The position numbers and the translations under genes were made by a program. Below the pieces are notes generated by a model. The model had not been told where the DNA came from, ran no database searches, and worked only from the letters and a program-made list of their open reading frames with translations. From Branchiostoma belcheri (lineage: Eukaryota; Chordata; Leptocardii; Amphioxiformes; Branchiostomatidae), in assembly GCF_001625305.1 (NCBI RefSeq), contig NW_017804409.1:1555564-1619563 (forward strand): 64,000 nucleotides of DNA, in the 5' to 3' direction. Below are positions 10,607 through 25,600 of this stretch, piece after piece. Positions within the stretch are counted from its first letter, which is position 1; each line of letters opens with the position of its first letter.

Positions 10607-13600
10607 GAAAGCTCCTGAAAACATAACCTTCTTGGCAAAGGTAATTATCAGTTGATGGTACATGTACTGCTGCCAACCCCTGTGACTGGGACAATAGCAG
10701 CAGAATAATCAAATCCTGGTTAGTGAGTGTGTGGTACAATTTCTTTTAAATACACTGTGCCAAGGGTGCTAATCGAATTTAATACTTACTAATAGGTTAA
10801 AAAATTCACATAATCACGATCATAATTTACTATAAACGTGATCATGAATAATAAATGAGCATTTTAACATTATAAACGAACATTACACCGGGAGACTAAG
10901 TCACTATAATTGTTTCTTTGGGGACAGAAATATTATAACATTTATTTATTGATTGATGGTACAATTTCTAAGTACACGGCATGCAGCAGTAAATGGGGGT
11001 GAATTACATAAATTAGGTCTAAAACTTGACTTATTATTAGCAGCTGAGCAGATGCATAATATTCTGATATAATTGTCTGTTTTTTCATCAATTTGTAGCA
11101 TTCAAGATTAGTCTTCCCACCTGGACTTCGCTCGCAGACGTATTTCTTGGCAGTGTCACAGGCCAGGTCATTCCACTTGCCAACATTGTCCTGCACAAAC
11201 ATTTCCACACAGTCTTCACCAGTAGCGTGAGCGTTGTTAGGCTCACCAGGATTCCACATACTGAGAAACATAGAAAGTAGTAGTATTATGATTAATGATT
11301 TTAATGATAATATATAACAATTCATTACACTGTGAAAATTTTGGTGAATAATTGATAAAACTTGGTCCAAACCAAGCCCCTACGTGTAGTTGTTTTGATT
11401 TGTTTCTTGGTCTAATCCATTGTAGACTAGAATACTGTTACAGTGTTAATCACATTATATTTGCGGTAGCAAAATTTCGCGGTCTGAAAAAAATGGACAT
11501 GTTAGCAGTGGCTGCAGGTGGAGAAGAAACAAAGTCAGTGAATAAAATAATTTTGTTTGTGGTAATAATAAATCTGCAGTATAGAAGTGACCGTGACAAC
11601 CGCAAAATAAACAGTACCACGAATATAAAGTGATCTACAGTATTACGATCATTATGATGTCTACTGTGTTACCTGACTGCTTGGTCAAAAGGCGTGCCGT
11701 CCACCCATACGAAGGTGTTCTCTACCATGGTGTCATGCAGTCCGATCCAGTACTGGCCCCCGTTGTTGGGTATAAGTTGGGCCATGAAGGACTGAGGACA
11801 GGAGACAAATCGCATGTACACATTTAATTTATTAACCATTCAACTAAACTACCGTGGACAACAAATTGTCACTAGTTTAAAGTTAAAACTTTTGTTCCAA
11901 CAAAAAAGATAATTGTTTTCGCCTGCAGCTTTCGACCAGTTGCTCTGGTCTTCCTCTGAGTCAGTAGACTGACCCAGTGAAACTAGTCACACGTAGCTTC
12001 TCACTGGGTCAGTCTATTGAAGAAGACCAGAGTGACTTGTCAAAAAATGAGAACATTTACCTTTCGTGTTGGAACAAAAGTTTTTAACTTCAAACATGTA
12101 ACTACCAACCTGATCACAGATGAACTTTCAAGATCATAACAAAGATCATAATTAGTAAACTGTCACCAGCTTCAGGAAATACTTGGATAATGAGCATTAG
12201 TGACGTAAGTGAACTTTCAAGATCATAGTAAATTGTCACTAGGTTCACGAAAAACTTGGATAATGAGCGTTAGTGACGTATATTATAAGTGAACTTTCAT
12301 GATCATAGTAAATTGTCACTAGCTTCACGAAACACTTGGATAATGAGCATAAGTGACAGATGCTACATGTATATGCACCATTTACCTGGTTCATTGTACA
12401 TTGGGAGTTACAATGTACCAGGGGATGAACCCAGGACACTGATGCCACTTATGGTGAGCAACAACAGTCGGGATTTACTCGGCCGGCAAACTTACAACTT
12501 GGTCCAGAGGCAGGGTCACTGGACTACAGATGCTACATGCTGTAGTCCAGTCCAGCTCACACAACTTCACTGTCCAAATTCCTTGACGATGTGTTCGAAA
12601 TCTTTTTACAGTGACAGTACTAGTTTCTTTCCCCGTACAGCCAAGCTTTAATTTGGAATTCCCTCCTTGACAAGTGTTTCCCACCAACCTACAATCTACT
12701 GAGGCTTTCAAATCAAACGTTCACCGCCATCTCTTGACATAGCCATGTTTCTCTCATATATCCACATGTAGTTCAATGCTGAAAAGTGGTCGCATACGCC
12801 TTCCATTGAACTACTCCGTTAAAAAAAAATGCTGGACTAAAACTGTAAGGCTCACCTGCTCTTCTGTAGTGGTGATACTAGCCAGGTCTGCCATGAAGGC
12901 GCTACAAGCCGTTCTTGCTGGTGCCCACTCTTTCAGCTCTTCGAAGACTTTGTAACAGGACTGCAAATGGGCTATCCATCCATCAGGACATGTGGTCTCG
13001 GCTGTGTGAAGAGGTGTTTGAATTAAAAAAAAATTAACAGCTCTCAGTGGCCAATGTGCTGATGTTGTCACATCGGCGCACTAAATCTGTAGTGTGTTTT
13101 TGGCACACAGTTAGACAGATAAGCCGGTGATTGGTGGGCGTCACTCCACGGTACAGGTGGGGAAGTCGTGTAAAGTGCCTTTTCCAAGGGCACAACGTCG
13201 GGGCACAGTGAGTTTTGAATCCGGAAGTCCAACGCTCAAACTGTTGCACCAGAGACACCACTTTAGGGGGGGGGGGGTGAATTGTAACAACATAATTAGT
13301 TACCATTATTGACAGATTCTAATAATCTTGAACAATAAATCATATTTGATATGTTTATATGTTGTCTATACTTTAATTATCCAGTGTTTTACAATACAAG
13401 AGCACTAAAATCAATACAATTCAGTCCCAATAAGGACTTGAGGTTTGATTGAACAACATCAAAAGTTTGAAGTTTGAAATTAAAGTTAATACATCATGTA
13501 CACAGGCAACAAATGGCTTGTTTTGTTTTGTTTAAGCCTCCCTTTACAACCATCATTACATTCAAAGCAGAAAATAAGTGTTAAAAGCAATATACTGTAA

Positions 13601-16600
13601 CAATAGATAAAACATTTAGATAAGTTAACTAAGTCTTACACTTAATAATCTGAGGGAAACTGAGTGATTCAGTTGAAAATTCCAAGTGAAAATTTATGAG
13701 TTGGAGAACATTTAAAAATTTTTCATAATAATACACTTAATAATCGTTGTATTGCACATTCAAAAGTACACCAGTTTAAAGCCAGTATAGTGTTACATGT
13801 TCCTTATAACATAGCATTACTCTTTACAAGATTCTCCAAGTTGTTGCAATATTCATCTTTGATATGTTTCATAAGAAGACCACCAAGATTATACAAACAT
13901 TTGTAGGTCTGACAGATGAAGCCCCGATTTTGCTCGCATCTTTCATCGTTCCACTGTCCTGGGTGGTCCTCCAGTACATACATCTCCACACACTCTTCTA
14001 CCTGCAGAATAACAAGAAAATGTTGCTGTAATCATGCTATTATTTTAAGGTGGCAAGGTGGTCTTGTGGTTAGACTAGGGTTGTTGATTATGCCACAGCA
14101 AGTATATTTCATGGATGACATTCTCTGCAGACTCCAAATCTAATGCAAACAGGCGAAAAAAAACAAGGCGGACCGAAAAAAAAAAGGTTCCTACATGTTA
14201 AAATTTTGACTCAATCATTGTACAAATGATTTTGATTCAGTGGGAACATCACAATATACAAGAAACAAATCATTGAATCAAAGCCTTTTTTTGTCTCCTC
14301 TCTTCATACATGTACTAGTTATCTTCCATCCACCTTCCGGCATGGCAACAGACATCTCTGTCCATTTTCGGCATGGTGACCACTGTCAGAGGGCAACAAA
14401 ATTTATTTTTTTTCCCCCAAAATCAGGCGAAAATTAACGCGCGCGTTGATGTCATCCATAAAAATTACTTGCCTTAAGAATACGAAGGTTATGTGTTCAA
14501 GTCCCTGGCAGGCCCCATTGTTGTGTCCTTGGGAAATTTGCTATTTCCTAAATGAGTAGTACTACTGGTGACAAAATTTGTAGCTTCAGTTAGGGACGTC
14601 TTATCAAAAAGGAAGTAAAGCCGTCAGCAGAACAAAACCCACAGGCTTTTTACGTTTTTTGTTGAATGTTTGGTCAACATTGCATAAAAAATTCCCCTTT
14701 ATTTTCAACAAAATATCTGAAAACTGTAGGCATGATAGTATCCTTTAATATGCAGATATGAACTTAAACAAGATTTTAGGGGTTGTATTGAAGTCACCTA
14801 GCCTGAGTGAGTTCACAGAATGGCAGCCGCTCCAGACCCTTGCAATTCAGCCCTTGCCTGCAAGGGGAGAGTAGACGGCCCACCCAATAACAATGTTTTA
14901 TGCACATATACATGACAGATTTTGCGGCTTTTAGAACCTACATTAGACATCCAGTCATTTGGTTCTCCGTTGACCCAGTTGGTGTATGTGACAGGGTGTC
15001 CAGAGGTCCACAGGAACATGTTCTGGTTGACTTGTTCAGACATCCCAATCCACAGGTTGTCTTCCCTCGCCCTGTAAGGCCATAGCTGGGCTGTCAGGAA
15101 AGCTGCATGGAAAAAAAATGAGTTCAAAATAAGTAACATAGTTACTGTAATATTAACATCTGTGTCCATAATATCACCAGGGTCCATAATATCGCCACCT
15201 TGAGAAATAGTGTGCTTAAAGATGCTTTTACTGCAACATGCCCTAGGCATGTACATTTGATGTGTAAAGGAGTGCATACCAAAAGGATGTAGCAGTAAAA
15301 ATATCTTTAAGCACACTATTTCTCAAGATGGTGATATTATGGACCCTGGTGATATTATGGACACAGATGTTACATGTCAGTCAAAACTATGTCTATATGT
15401 ACATGGTCTATAATATATCATAATAGATTTAACGGCTCTCAGTGGCCAATGTGCTGATGTTGTCACATCGGCGCACCAAATCCGTAGGGTGTTTTTGGCA
15501 TGCAGTTAGACAGATTACTAGCCAAAGTGGGCGTCACTCCACCGTATAGGTGGGGAAGTTGTGTAAAGTGCCTTTCCCAAGGGCACAACGTCGGGCCACG
15601 GTGAGTATCGAACCCGGGACCTCTCGGTTCTGAGTTCAACGCTCTAACTGTTATATAATGGCTCTATATAATGGTAGACAGAATTCTTGATACTTGTATC
15701 AATGGGAAAGTCATCTAAAGCTCATGTGGCATATTCACAAATTTGGAATCCCAAACACTAGTTTAAGGGTATAAAATGTGCAAACAACAATTGAACAGTC
15801 ATGTAAAAAAGGGGTATAGAATAACAAATGACAAGAACTGACATTGTTCAAACTCGTCGTTGATGGCAACCAGGTTAGCATGTTGTCCCTGGCTCTGGCA
15901 GAATGATCGAGCTGCAGTCCAGTTCATCTTGTTACTATTCTGTAACAGATGAGATAAAAAGAAAAGCAAATCAGTCTTATATGTACAACTTAAAGGGGCT
16001 TGAATCAGTAAGGTAGTATTTTAGACTTTTTAACTGGATAAACTGGATAAAAGTTTAATAGCCAAACGTTTCAGGTGTTGTTCCAACACTTCATCAGAGA
16101 AACCTAAATTTTTTAATGTCAAACATTTCACTGATGAGAGTGTTGGAATAACACCTAAAACGTTTGGCTATTAAACTTTTATCCAGTTGTAAAGTCTAAT
16201 ATACTGTCTTACTGATTCAAGTTTTCTACCCTGGATGACTTGAATCTTCACAACTTAAAGGGGGCTATATGAAAATCATTCTCTACACTTTAAACCTCTT
16301 GAGGAATTGAATGCGATTCAGCAATACCCCCCTCTGCAATGTTTAATGATAATTGTATCTTCGAAAATGATTTCCATAACACACCTCGATCCAGTAGCAC
16401 TTGTTTCCACCATAGTCTATCCAGCCGGGGGGACAGTAACCCTTCCAGGGATCAGTGGGGGGAGGCACGGTAAGTGGAACTGACGGTCTCTTACAGATAT
16501 AGCCATTAGGAGATCCACAGTTGGCATCGTTCCATTTTCCTGATGTACAACGAATGAAAGAAAAAGTTGTTAGTGCACTCTAAGGAGCAAACTGCATCAT

Positions 16601-19600
16601 AAGATAATGAGAAAATCAGCATTATGTAATCATATAACAACAATATTGTATTGTAGAATATTGGGCTACGTCGATGAAGGTTAGACATCCAGGTAATACA
16701 ATACGCCAAAAAGCAGTTACTCAAGCAACTGGATATGATTTTGGAAACGGTCAGACGTTTCAGCTAGTATCCACTAGCTTTAGCTTTTGTCAGTGACTGA
16801 GTGGATACCAGCTGAAACATCTGACCGTTTCCATAATCATATCCAGTTGCTTGTCTATGAGTAACTGCTTTTTTAAATATTGGGCTATCTTGCTCTTTTG
16901 GAGTACAGTCAACAGTTTACTTTTTTCTCACTTACTTACACTTTTCAGAATGTCTTTTGATTGTAGACATTTGAGAAAATTGGGTATTTTTAACTACTAG
17001 TAACAACCAACCTCCCATCACCCACGCACCCAATGAACCACCTGGCCAACAAACCAAACCAACCAATTGCAAACAAACAACTAACCAAACCAACCAAACG
17101 AACAAACAAACAACTGCAACCAACCAACTGCAACCAACCAAAAGAGTAGGAAAATTATGCCATTGATATGTATGATGCATACATGTAATTTCTATGCCAT
17201 AGAAATGTAGATATTTTTCATCTAATTTGCAGACTGATCGAGTCTCTTATATATATCTCATCTTAAAACACCTGTAGACAGTTTTCTAAATTGAAAAAAA
17301 AATCATTTATGATACTGGTACACACCTGTACCCTTGTAAATCTCTCCACACTGTTCTTCCCCAAAAGAGTCGTTGGGTTCCCCGTCGTTCCAGTTAAGAT
17401 AGACATACGGAGAGGTGTCAGACCAGCTGAAAGGCACAGAAAACTAAATCAGGCCAAACCTGTAGAACTTCTTTACAGGTCTATGAGAAAATAATGTGTC
17501 CATTAGAAAATCATAACCACAGCATGTCCAGAACATGAGATATGAAAACAGGAAGTCCTGTAACAGTAACTTATATATATGAAAACTATCATGGAAGTTC
17601 ATGTGTGTTCACTTGGTAATAATAAGTACAATGTTAAACTTTATTCCTATACAATGAGTATAGAGGAATCAAATTTTCAACCACCACGCACACACTCACG
17701 CACACTCATACACACACGCACTCGCAAGCACGCACTCACACACAAACGTGCATGCACACACACACACACACACACACATACATACAGTACACACACACAC
17801 ACACACACACACATGAACACGCACGCACACACACACACATACGCATGCACACTCACACACACACACACACACACATACACACACACACATGAACACGCAC
17901 ACGCACACACACACACACACACACAAACACACACTCACTCACACACACACACACACTCACACACAGCCCCCCAAACATATTTCTTGGCAAAAGTACAATG
18001 TAATAAGCATGTTGCTCAATGATAAATTATGCATGGCCACCACTTTTAACATTACTGTGATATATGGACAACTTATATAATAAATTATATGAAAACTAAT
18101 CATGGAAGTTCATGTGTGTTTGCTTGGTAATAATCATAATAGTACAATATTAAACTTTATTCCACCACAAAGAGTATTAGAGGGATCAAATTTTCAATGA
18201 CCACTGTCGCCTTCTTTAGGCACACACACACACACACACACACACCCATACACACACACTCGCACGCACGCACTCACACACACAAATGTGCATGCACGCA
18301 CACATACACACACGCGCACACACACACACACATACATACACACACGCTCACACACATAAACACGCACGCACACACACACATGCGCATGCACACACTCACA
18401 CGCACGCGCGCATACACGCACACACACACAAACTCACACACACAGCCCCCCAAACATATTTCTTGGCAAAAGTAATAAAAAAAAGCATGTTGCACAATGA
18501 TAAATTATGCATGGGCACCACTTTTAACATTACTGTGATATATGGACACCAGACCAATTCCTTCAAGACAACTGATCATATGAGCCTTGAATAGATGTGG
18601 TAATTAAACATGGTACATTCATCAGTTCTGTGCCAAGGGCTGTTTCATTTTGGCTCCTTTGGGCATTGGTGTCTACATTACTGCCTTTTGTGATGTCATT
18701 CATTTTCTGTGGTTCACAGTTTAGGTTAGAGATACATGGAGATAGTTTTAAAGTACATTGTGGTACATTGATGCCTAAAAAATGAATTGTGAACTTTTAT
18801 GTAAAGATGGTTTATGTACTGATTGTGTTTGCTGGCAAATGTTGGCTTTTCTTTCCCAGTTGGATGATGTATTTTACTGCCTCCCATGGTGACATGGTAG
18901 GTGTAGGCAAAATAATCTATTTTGAATGATAAATTAGTGAAATCCAACATTGTCAACCCATGCTTAGGCCATGTCGAGTTGATTATATGGATGACATCTG
19001 CATGCTCATGAAATTTCATCCCCCCCAAAAAATGTTTTCAACTATTATTATTATACATAACAGCTGCAAAATGTGTGCCATTAATTGCAAAAACATTGAA
19101 AATGATACTAATGTCAGACAATGCCAAAATCAATTGCAAAGGAAAAGAAGAAAACGTTGGGAAATGAAAATGGAGAATCTATCATTTGACATACCATACT
19201 GTTTGTTTAATATACATACATACATACATACATACATACACATATATATATATAATCATTTCTATATATATATATATAATATCTGTCATGCTCAGCGAAT
19301 AAATTTCATAATGAACGCAACTTTGTTTATGCCAAAACTTTTTTTATTCCCATGCTCACATAAGTTTTGGGGTTCCAAGAGGATGTCATCTATATGATCA
19401 AATCAACGTGACTATCATGTTAAAGCCCGTGCAGAATTAAAGAGCATGTCCTTGATGCAGCAGCAACAATCTTAAAAGCTCTATCAACTTAGAATGAAAT
19501 GTTACATCCCTATGCTCCCAATTTACACAGACTTAGGTTGCTGCACTTAACTGTCTTCAGTGATTCTTTTGTAATAAAATTCTTAAAGAGGTTGAGGCTA

Positions 19601-22600
19601 CACGTACCACCTCAAGGGAAATATAAAGCCTTCTTTGTCCTTGGCATTAATGGCTTTTGTTGCACTTCAGATAATCATATTCTACATGGCATTTGAGCTA
19701 CTACAGTTGCAAAGGAAATATAATGTATGTGAAATGATGCATGATATGCCTTTAACAAATTACCTGCAACAGAATAGCCTGCAGTTTTAACTCCCTAAAG
19801 ATAAAATACTGTAACTCCTGATTTTTTTTTGGTACTTTAATATGTGACTACCGGTAAGTCTAGGAAGCAATGTATCAACATCATACACTTTGTCCTTAAA
19901 GTTGGTAATTGCCCGCATTTGGATTTTTTTGGGGAAGTTTTTAGGGCTTGGAAACCTGATTTTTAAGAGCCAATATTTTTAAGAGCCAATATTCTAGTCA
20001 TTTATCTACATCTTTCCGAACTTCAAATGCAAAGTGAACGCCTACCTCAGCACTTCCCGTCAGCGATCTTTATAACAAGTGTTTATTTTGGTACAGCTGC
20101 TAAGCTGAGGACTTTGGTGACAGCATAGAAAAAAAACATATTGAATTGAAACCACACTGTCCCAATGCATATTGATCATCATGGTGCAAAAATTCCCAAA
20201 ATACTGACAGAAAATGGTTACTGGAAGGGCCATGGGCTGATTTTTAGGGTACCAGTCAGAAAACAAAGGAATCATCTTGGGGCTTGTTTCTGCAGTTTTG
20301 AAATCGGAAGGTATAAAATGCTGACTCAAATGTGCCAATGTGAAGCAGTATGATTGTGTAAATATCACAAACTTTAAGATTGTCTTATTCAGAATATTTC
20401 CAGTTTTTACTGCCCTGAAATTGCATTGCATGCCTTCAATGTCGTCGTTTTCTTTATCTCAAAAGAAGAAATACAATTATGATGATATGATTTTAATCTT
20501 AATACATGTGCAGGAGAGTGCATTCTTTAAACAACATGGTCAGCTATCATCCCCTCCATTTATCTGATAACAAGGAAACACTAAGAAGATGAATTGCTTT
20601 AAACTCATTTAAATTTGCCGGGACTTCATTTTGAAGTAGGAGGGGAAGGGAGACATTTGTTCTATTTTAATTTTACGGATGAGACAATCACACATTTTTT
20701 TGCAGATGAGTTTGAAGTCAAGCCAAAACTATCATGCAAGCAACAGTCCAGGGAGAAAGAAAGATAGGCAATGATGGAAAACAGTTGCTTGTTTTGTATC
20801 CTAGGGCAGTTCTATGTTTACAGCCATCCAATGCAGTTTTAAGGCAGCAAAACAAAAAATATTCTTGATGAGGAAATCTGTTTGACTTTGACATTTACTG
20901 CCATTTCTTAGCACATTTTTGTCATCATTTTATACTTGAAGTGTTTTAAATAGCCCCATAACAAGCTACAGTCATTTTGAATGTAGACTGTAGAATGTTA
21001 ACCCTTTTAAGAATGACAGAAAACTGAGAAAGGTAGGGAAAAGTGGTGTTCTTTTGTGGTGTAGTCGAGTAATTAGACTATGATGTTGAGAGTTTGAGAG
21101 TTTGTGTTGAGAGTCAAAAACTGCGAACATGATATTACATGTGAGGTCGTGTGGCACGGTACCGTGTTCCGGTCACACCCAACAGGTCCCGGGTTCGAAC
21201 CCTGCCCATGTCACCGATCTTGTGCCCTTGGGAAAGGTGCTTTACATGAATTTCCTCACTTCACTCAGGTGGAAATTAGTACCTACATGTAGCTTCGGTT
21301 AGGGACGTCCCTCAGATAGGATGTTAAGAGGAGGTCCCGTGTTTGGGGAGAGCCACACCCCACGCACGTTAAAGAACCCACCGCACTTATCGAAAAGAGT
21401 AGGGGACTTCCCAGTGTAAGTGGTTCAAACCTTACGGTTCGGTCTTACGCAGCTTGTACATGTATGCTCATGTACAAAACTGGTGTGTTACGCCTAAAGG
21501 CAGTTTACCGGTTATGCAAAACAAACAAACAAACAGACATGTTTTTCAGTAGTGTAAACTGCATACCTGTAGATTTGGTTCACACCATACTCTCGGATTC
21601 CAAGCCAGAAGGTGTTGATTCTGGACGTGAAAATCTACAAGTAGAAACAGGGAATAAGTAGTCAATTAATTCATTCATTTTACTACTTAAAGTGATGTAT
21701 AAAGCTACAGTCTAATAACATTAAACTACATGTAAAACAATCTACACGTCATCTCTAAGCTATACAATGTAAAATATTAACAGAAGACACAGTACAAAAT
21801 TTAAGGCAAAGCAACCTATCAGACCACAGGCTTGACTACGGTACTAATAGTACAGTACTAATCATTCATTTTTCTAATTAAAGTGTTGTAAGTAGAAGTG
21901 CTTCCTACTTACATCAAACTATAATTTATAGTCTACACATTGACTCTAAGCTACACAAGGTACAATATTGATAGAAGACACAGTACAAAGTTTAAGGTCA
22001 AGCATTCTATAACACCACAGGCTCAACTACAGTAATCATACTGCACTAATCATTCCTTTTTCTAATCATGTTTAATCTAATTTAAGACTTGTGCATTCAT
22101 TAGTTTGAGTTCTTTACTGTAAAGTTACTCATCATCATTGGTCAACCGTATTGGTCGGGGTTATACCACCCCTTACGAGGTGACATATCCTAAGTTACTA
22201 AGGCCACACCAATTTAATTTCTTGGTTAACAGATTTTTCTAGAAAAATAACTGAGTGGGCGGGCGAAAAAAAAAATTAAAACAGGCCTAGGCATCCTATT
22301 ATGGCCCAAAATGGTATTATAGGAGCCATGAAGTCAGAACACCAGGCTGGTTCAAAATTTAAAAAATTAATTTTTAACTTTTAATGATACCACTGCATTG
22401 AAAGATGGAATAACTGTAACAACTAGCCTAAGGAAGAAAAGGACTGTTTTCAACTTTTCAGGGCAAAATATGAGCATTTTGCAGGTGATTCTGAATCTTT
22501 TTTTTTTTTGCAAATCAGAAAAAAATGAAGCGGGCGAATCCGTTAACCAAGAAATTAAATTGGTGTGGCCTAAGTAGAATAGCTACTGATTCAATTTATT

Positions 22601-25600
22601 AACAAAAGCATTGTACATTTAGTAGCTGGGGCAACCAGGAGGATTGATGGACAACTTAGCTCTTGGCAATGTTATTTTGAACCCTGCCACTGAACCACTT
22701 ACATTTCTGAAGATGAATTCCTGTTCTTCTGGGCTGTTAATGGAAACAAGGTCTGCACCAGCCAGGAGACACGTCTGTCTTGCTGGCAGCCATCCCAACA
22801 GGTTGGTATCGTTAAAATGATAGCAAGCTCCTCTGTATGAAACCCAGTTAGAGTCTCCGTCGCAGTAGCTATCTGCAATGGGCAGATGGAAAAAGTCATC
22901 ATCAAGACAAGACTAATTCCTGAGAGGGGTGAAACTCAATTGTGATGGGGGCCAACATCATTAACCCATCGTTAACCTTTGACCAAGTGTTGACGCCACA
23001 CTTCCGAGTTACTGTCAAAAACTCTGGATGAGAACATCAAGTTTGTGTAGGAACAAAATTTTGAACTTTAAACAAGACATCTATTACAACATCTGGTACC
23101 AAACTAGAAGTACAGATTTCCCTCCACATAGCCCCATCAAGCATAATTTCATCATGGTTTCAGCACCATGGTTTCACCACTATGGTTCCACAACCATGAT
23201 TTCAGCACCATGGTTTCACAACCATGGTTTCAGCACAATGATATCACAACCATGTTTTCTGCATCATGGTTTCACAACCATGAATCTGCATCATGGTTTC
23301 AGCACCATGGTTTCAGCACCATAATTTCAGCAACATGATTTTAGCACCAGGATTTTACAACCATGATTTCAGCACCATGTTTTCACAACCATATTTTCAG
23401 CACCATGGTGTCACAGACATGATTTCAGCACCATGGTTTCAGCACCATGGTTTCACAGCCATAACTTCAGTACCATGGTTTCACAACCATAATTTCAGTA
23501 CCATGGTTTCACAACCATGATTTCAGCACCATGGTTTCACAACCATGATTTCAGCACCATAATTTCAGCACCATGGTTTCACAACCATGATTTCAGCACC
23601 ATGATTTTACAGCCATAATTTCAGCACCATGATTTCAGCACCATATTTTCAGCACCATGGTTTCACAACCATGATTTCAGCACCATGGTTTCACAAGCAT
23701 TATTTCAGCACCATGCTTTTGCAACCATGATTTCAGCACTATGGTTTTCATTATGTAGTAACTCTTCACTGTCAGATCACAGTATACTGGTGATTTTTTT
23801 TTTCATTTTAGAAAATATGTGTGTGTGGTAAGCACCAAACCCTGGATATTTCACCAAAGTCCAATGAACTCAAGTTTGTTGGTTAAACATGACAATCCAG
23901 TATAGGCAAAATGAATGGGTGAGATTTACAGATACATGAAATATGAAGTGCGAGACTAATGGTAATATTTCAGACTGTGTTAAAAGAGCAATCTGACAAG
24001 TCATTTTTCACAGCTTCTTGCAATAACAGTGATTGTGGACACGCATGGAACACTCTCACGCTGGTAAACACCCCATAAATTGTTCTATCTTTGTAGAATG
24101 AGCCTTTGACTTTTTGATGATTAATACGGTTGTCCAAACCAGACACAAAATGATTTATTAGCCACCCACTCTGTATGTACATATAAATAAATATATATAG
24201 TTGCACAGTACTGTTTCTGAATGCCAGACATGCTTTAAAACAAACCACCTATTGGCTAATAATTTACATCACAATTTGGTGACATTTTATTGGGCTGTAA
24301 TAACAGAATTTACAATGAAAGGCTTTCACAATGTCAACTGTGTAATTTGACTAAAAGCATACAAAGACATTTGTTTTCTCCTCAATACATGTACAATTTA
24401 TCCTAATGGCATGTTGATTTGATTATATGGATGACATACTCTGGGAATCCAAAAACTGATGAGAGCGCGTTTGGCAAAAACAAGTTGCCTTCATTATTCG
24501 TGGTTCTTCATTTTCATTTCTTCACATTTTCTTCTTCTCCTTTGCCACTTTGGAGTTGATTTTTGCATTATACACACTTGCATGGTTTTCCAATATTTTT
24601 GATTTTGGGCATATATTTGCTCATTTTGCAGCTGCTTTGTACAGTTTACAGTATGGTTGAAAACGTTTTTTTTGGAAGTGAAAATTTATGCGCACAGGGA
24701 TGTCATCCATATTAATCAAATCAACATGGCCTGAAAAGCACAAAAAGTTTTTACTTACAGGTTACAGGTGCCACTGTAGTTATTGGTATTGGCTGTACAC
24801 CTGTATGGTGAAAAATTAAAAAAGAGCCATTAGAAAGGGCACTAGCACAACATTGCATTACATCAATTATATCTGTAACAAGTGAAAAAATTGGATGTCT
24901 AGCATTCACAGACCTGAATTTACATGTGCATGTATGTCTCTGTTTCATGTGAATAGACAGTTAAAATATAGACTATTATAGAGACCAAATGTCTGGAACA
25001 AAATGTCTGCTATAATGTTAAATGAAGAGACTCTTAAGACTATAACTCAGGGGTTTTTCTGAACAGGGGAACAAGGGCGCAGTGCCCTCATGTAACAAAC
25101 CAGCGCCCTCATATCAATTTTCAGATTGAAGCCTAAGTCTTTTTCAAAATCATCTTTTTCCAGTAAAAATACAAAAACAACACCACATAACAATACATTC
25201 TAGCATTACAAACTATGTTACTCTCATAAAAATTCCAAAATCTTACCACAAACTTGAAAATTTAGCTCTAGTAGTAAAAGTTTGAATGGAAAAAACAATG
25301 TTCATTCAGAACTTGCTCAAGACATGTAGCTAGACCTTCTTCATTTGCATACTATAGAACAGGCTCTGAAGTGAAACATGAGACCTGAGTTTGTAGCAGC
25401 TTGGATGAATGTGTTGCAATTGTGCCATGGGAAAGGTTTCAGCGTGTGGCAAACCCAATGTTGTCATCTGGAGCTACTAGTAACATTGATCACTAATTAT
25501 AAAGGATGATTTGCAGATTGTGTGTACTGTTGATTGTACTTATATTTTATAAGTGAAATATGCAATGCATGAATAGAAATTTGGGAAAGGTACATTGAGG

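Noticed and set aside
17579-18594. Long His/Thr and Cys/Val ORFs on both strands
   Set aside because: Products of CA/TG dinucleotide arrays.
21144-21215. A functional tRNA gene
   Set aside because: A and B boxes are present but there is no cloverleaf acceptor stem, and the sequence continues into a SINE body with an A-rich tail.
23140-23745. CRISPR-like spacing of short repeats
   Set aside because: The units are contiguous 14-bp tandem copies without unique spacers, and the genome is eukaryotic.
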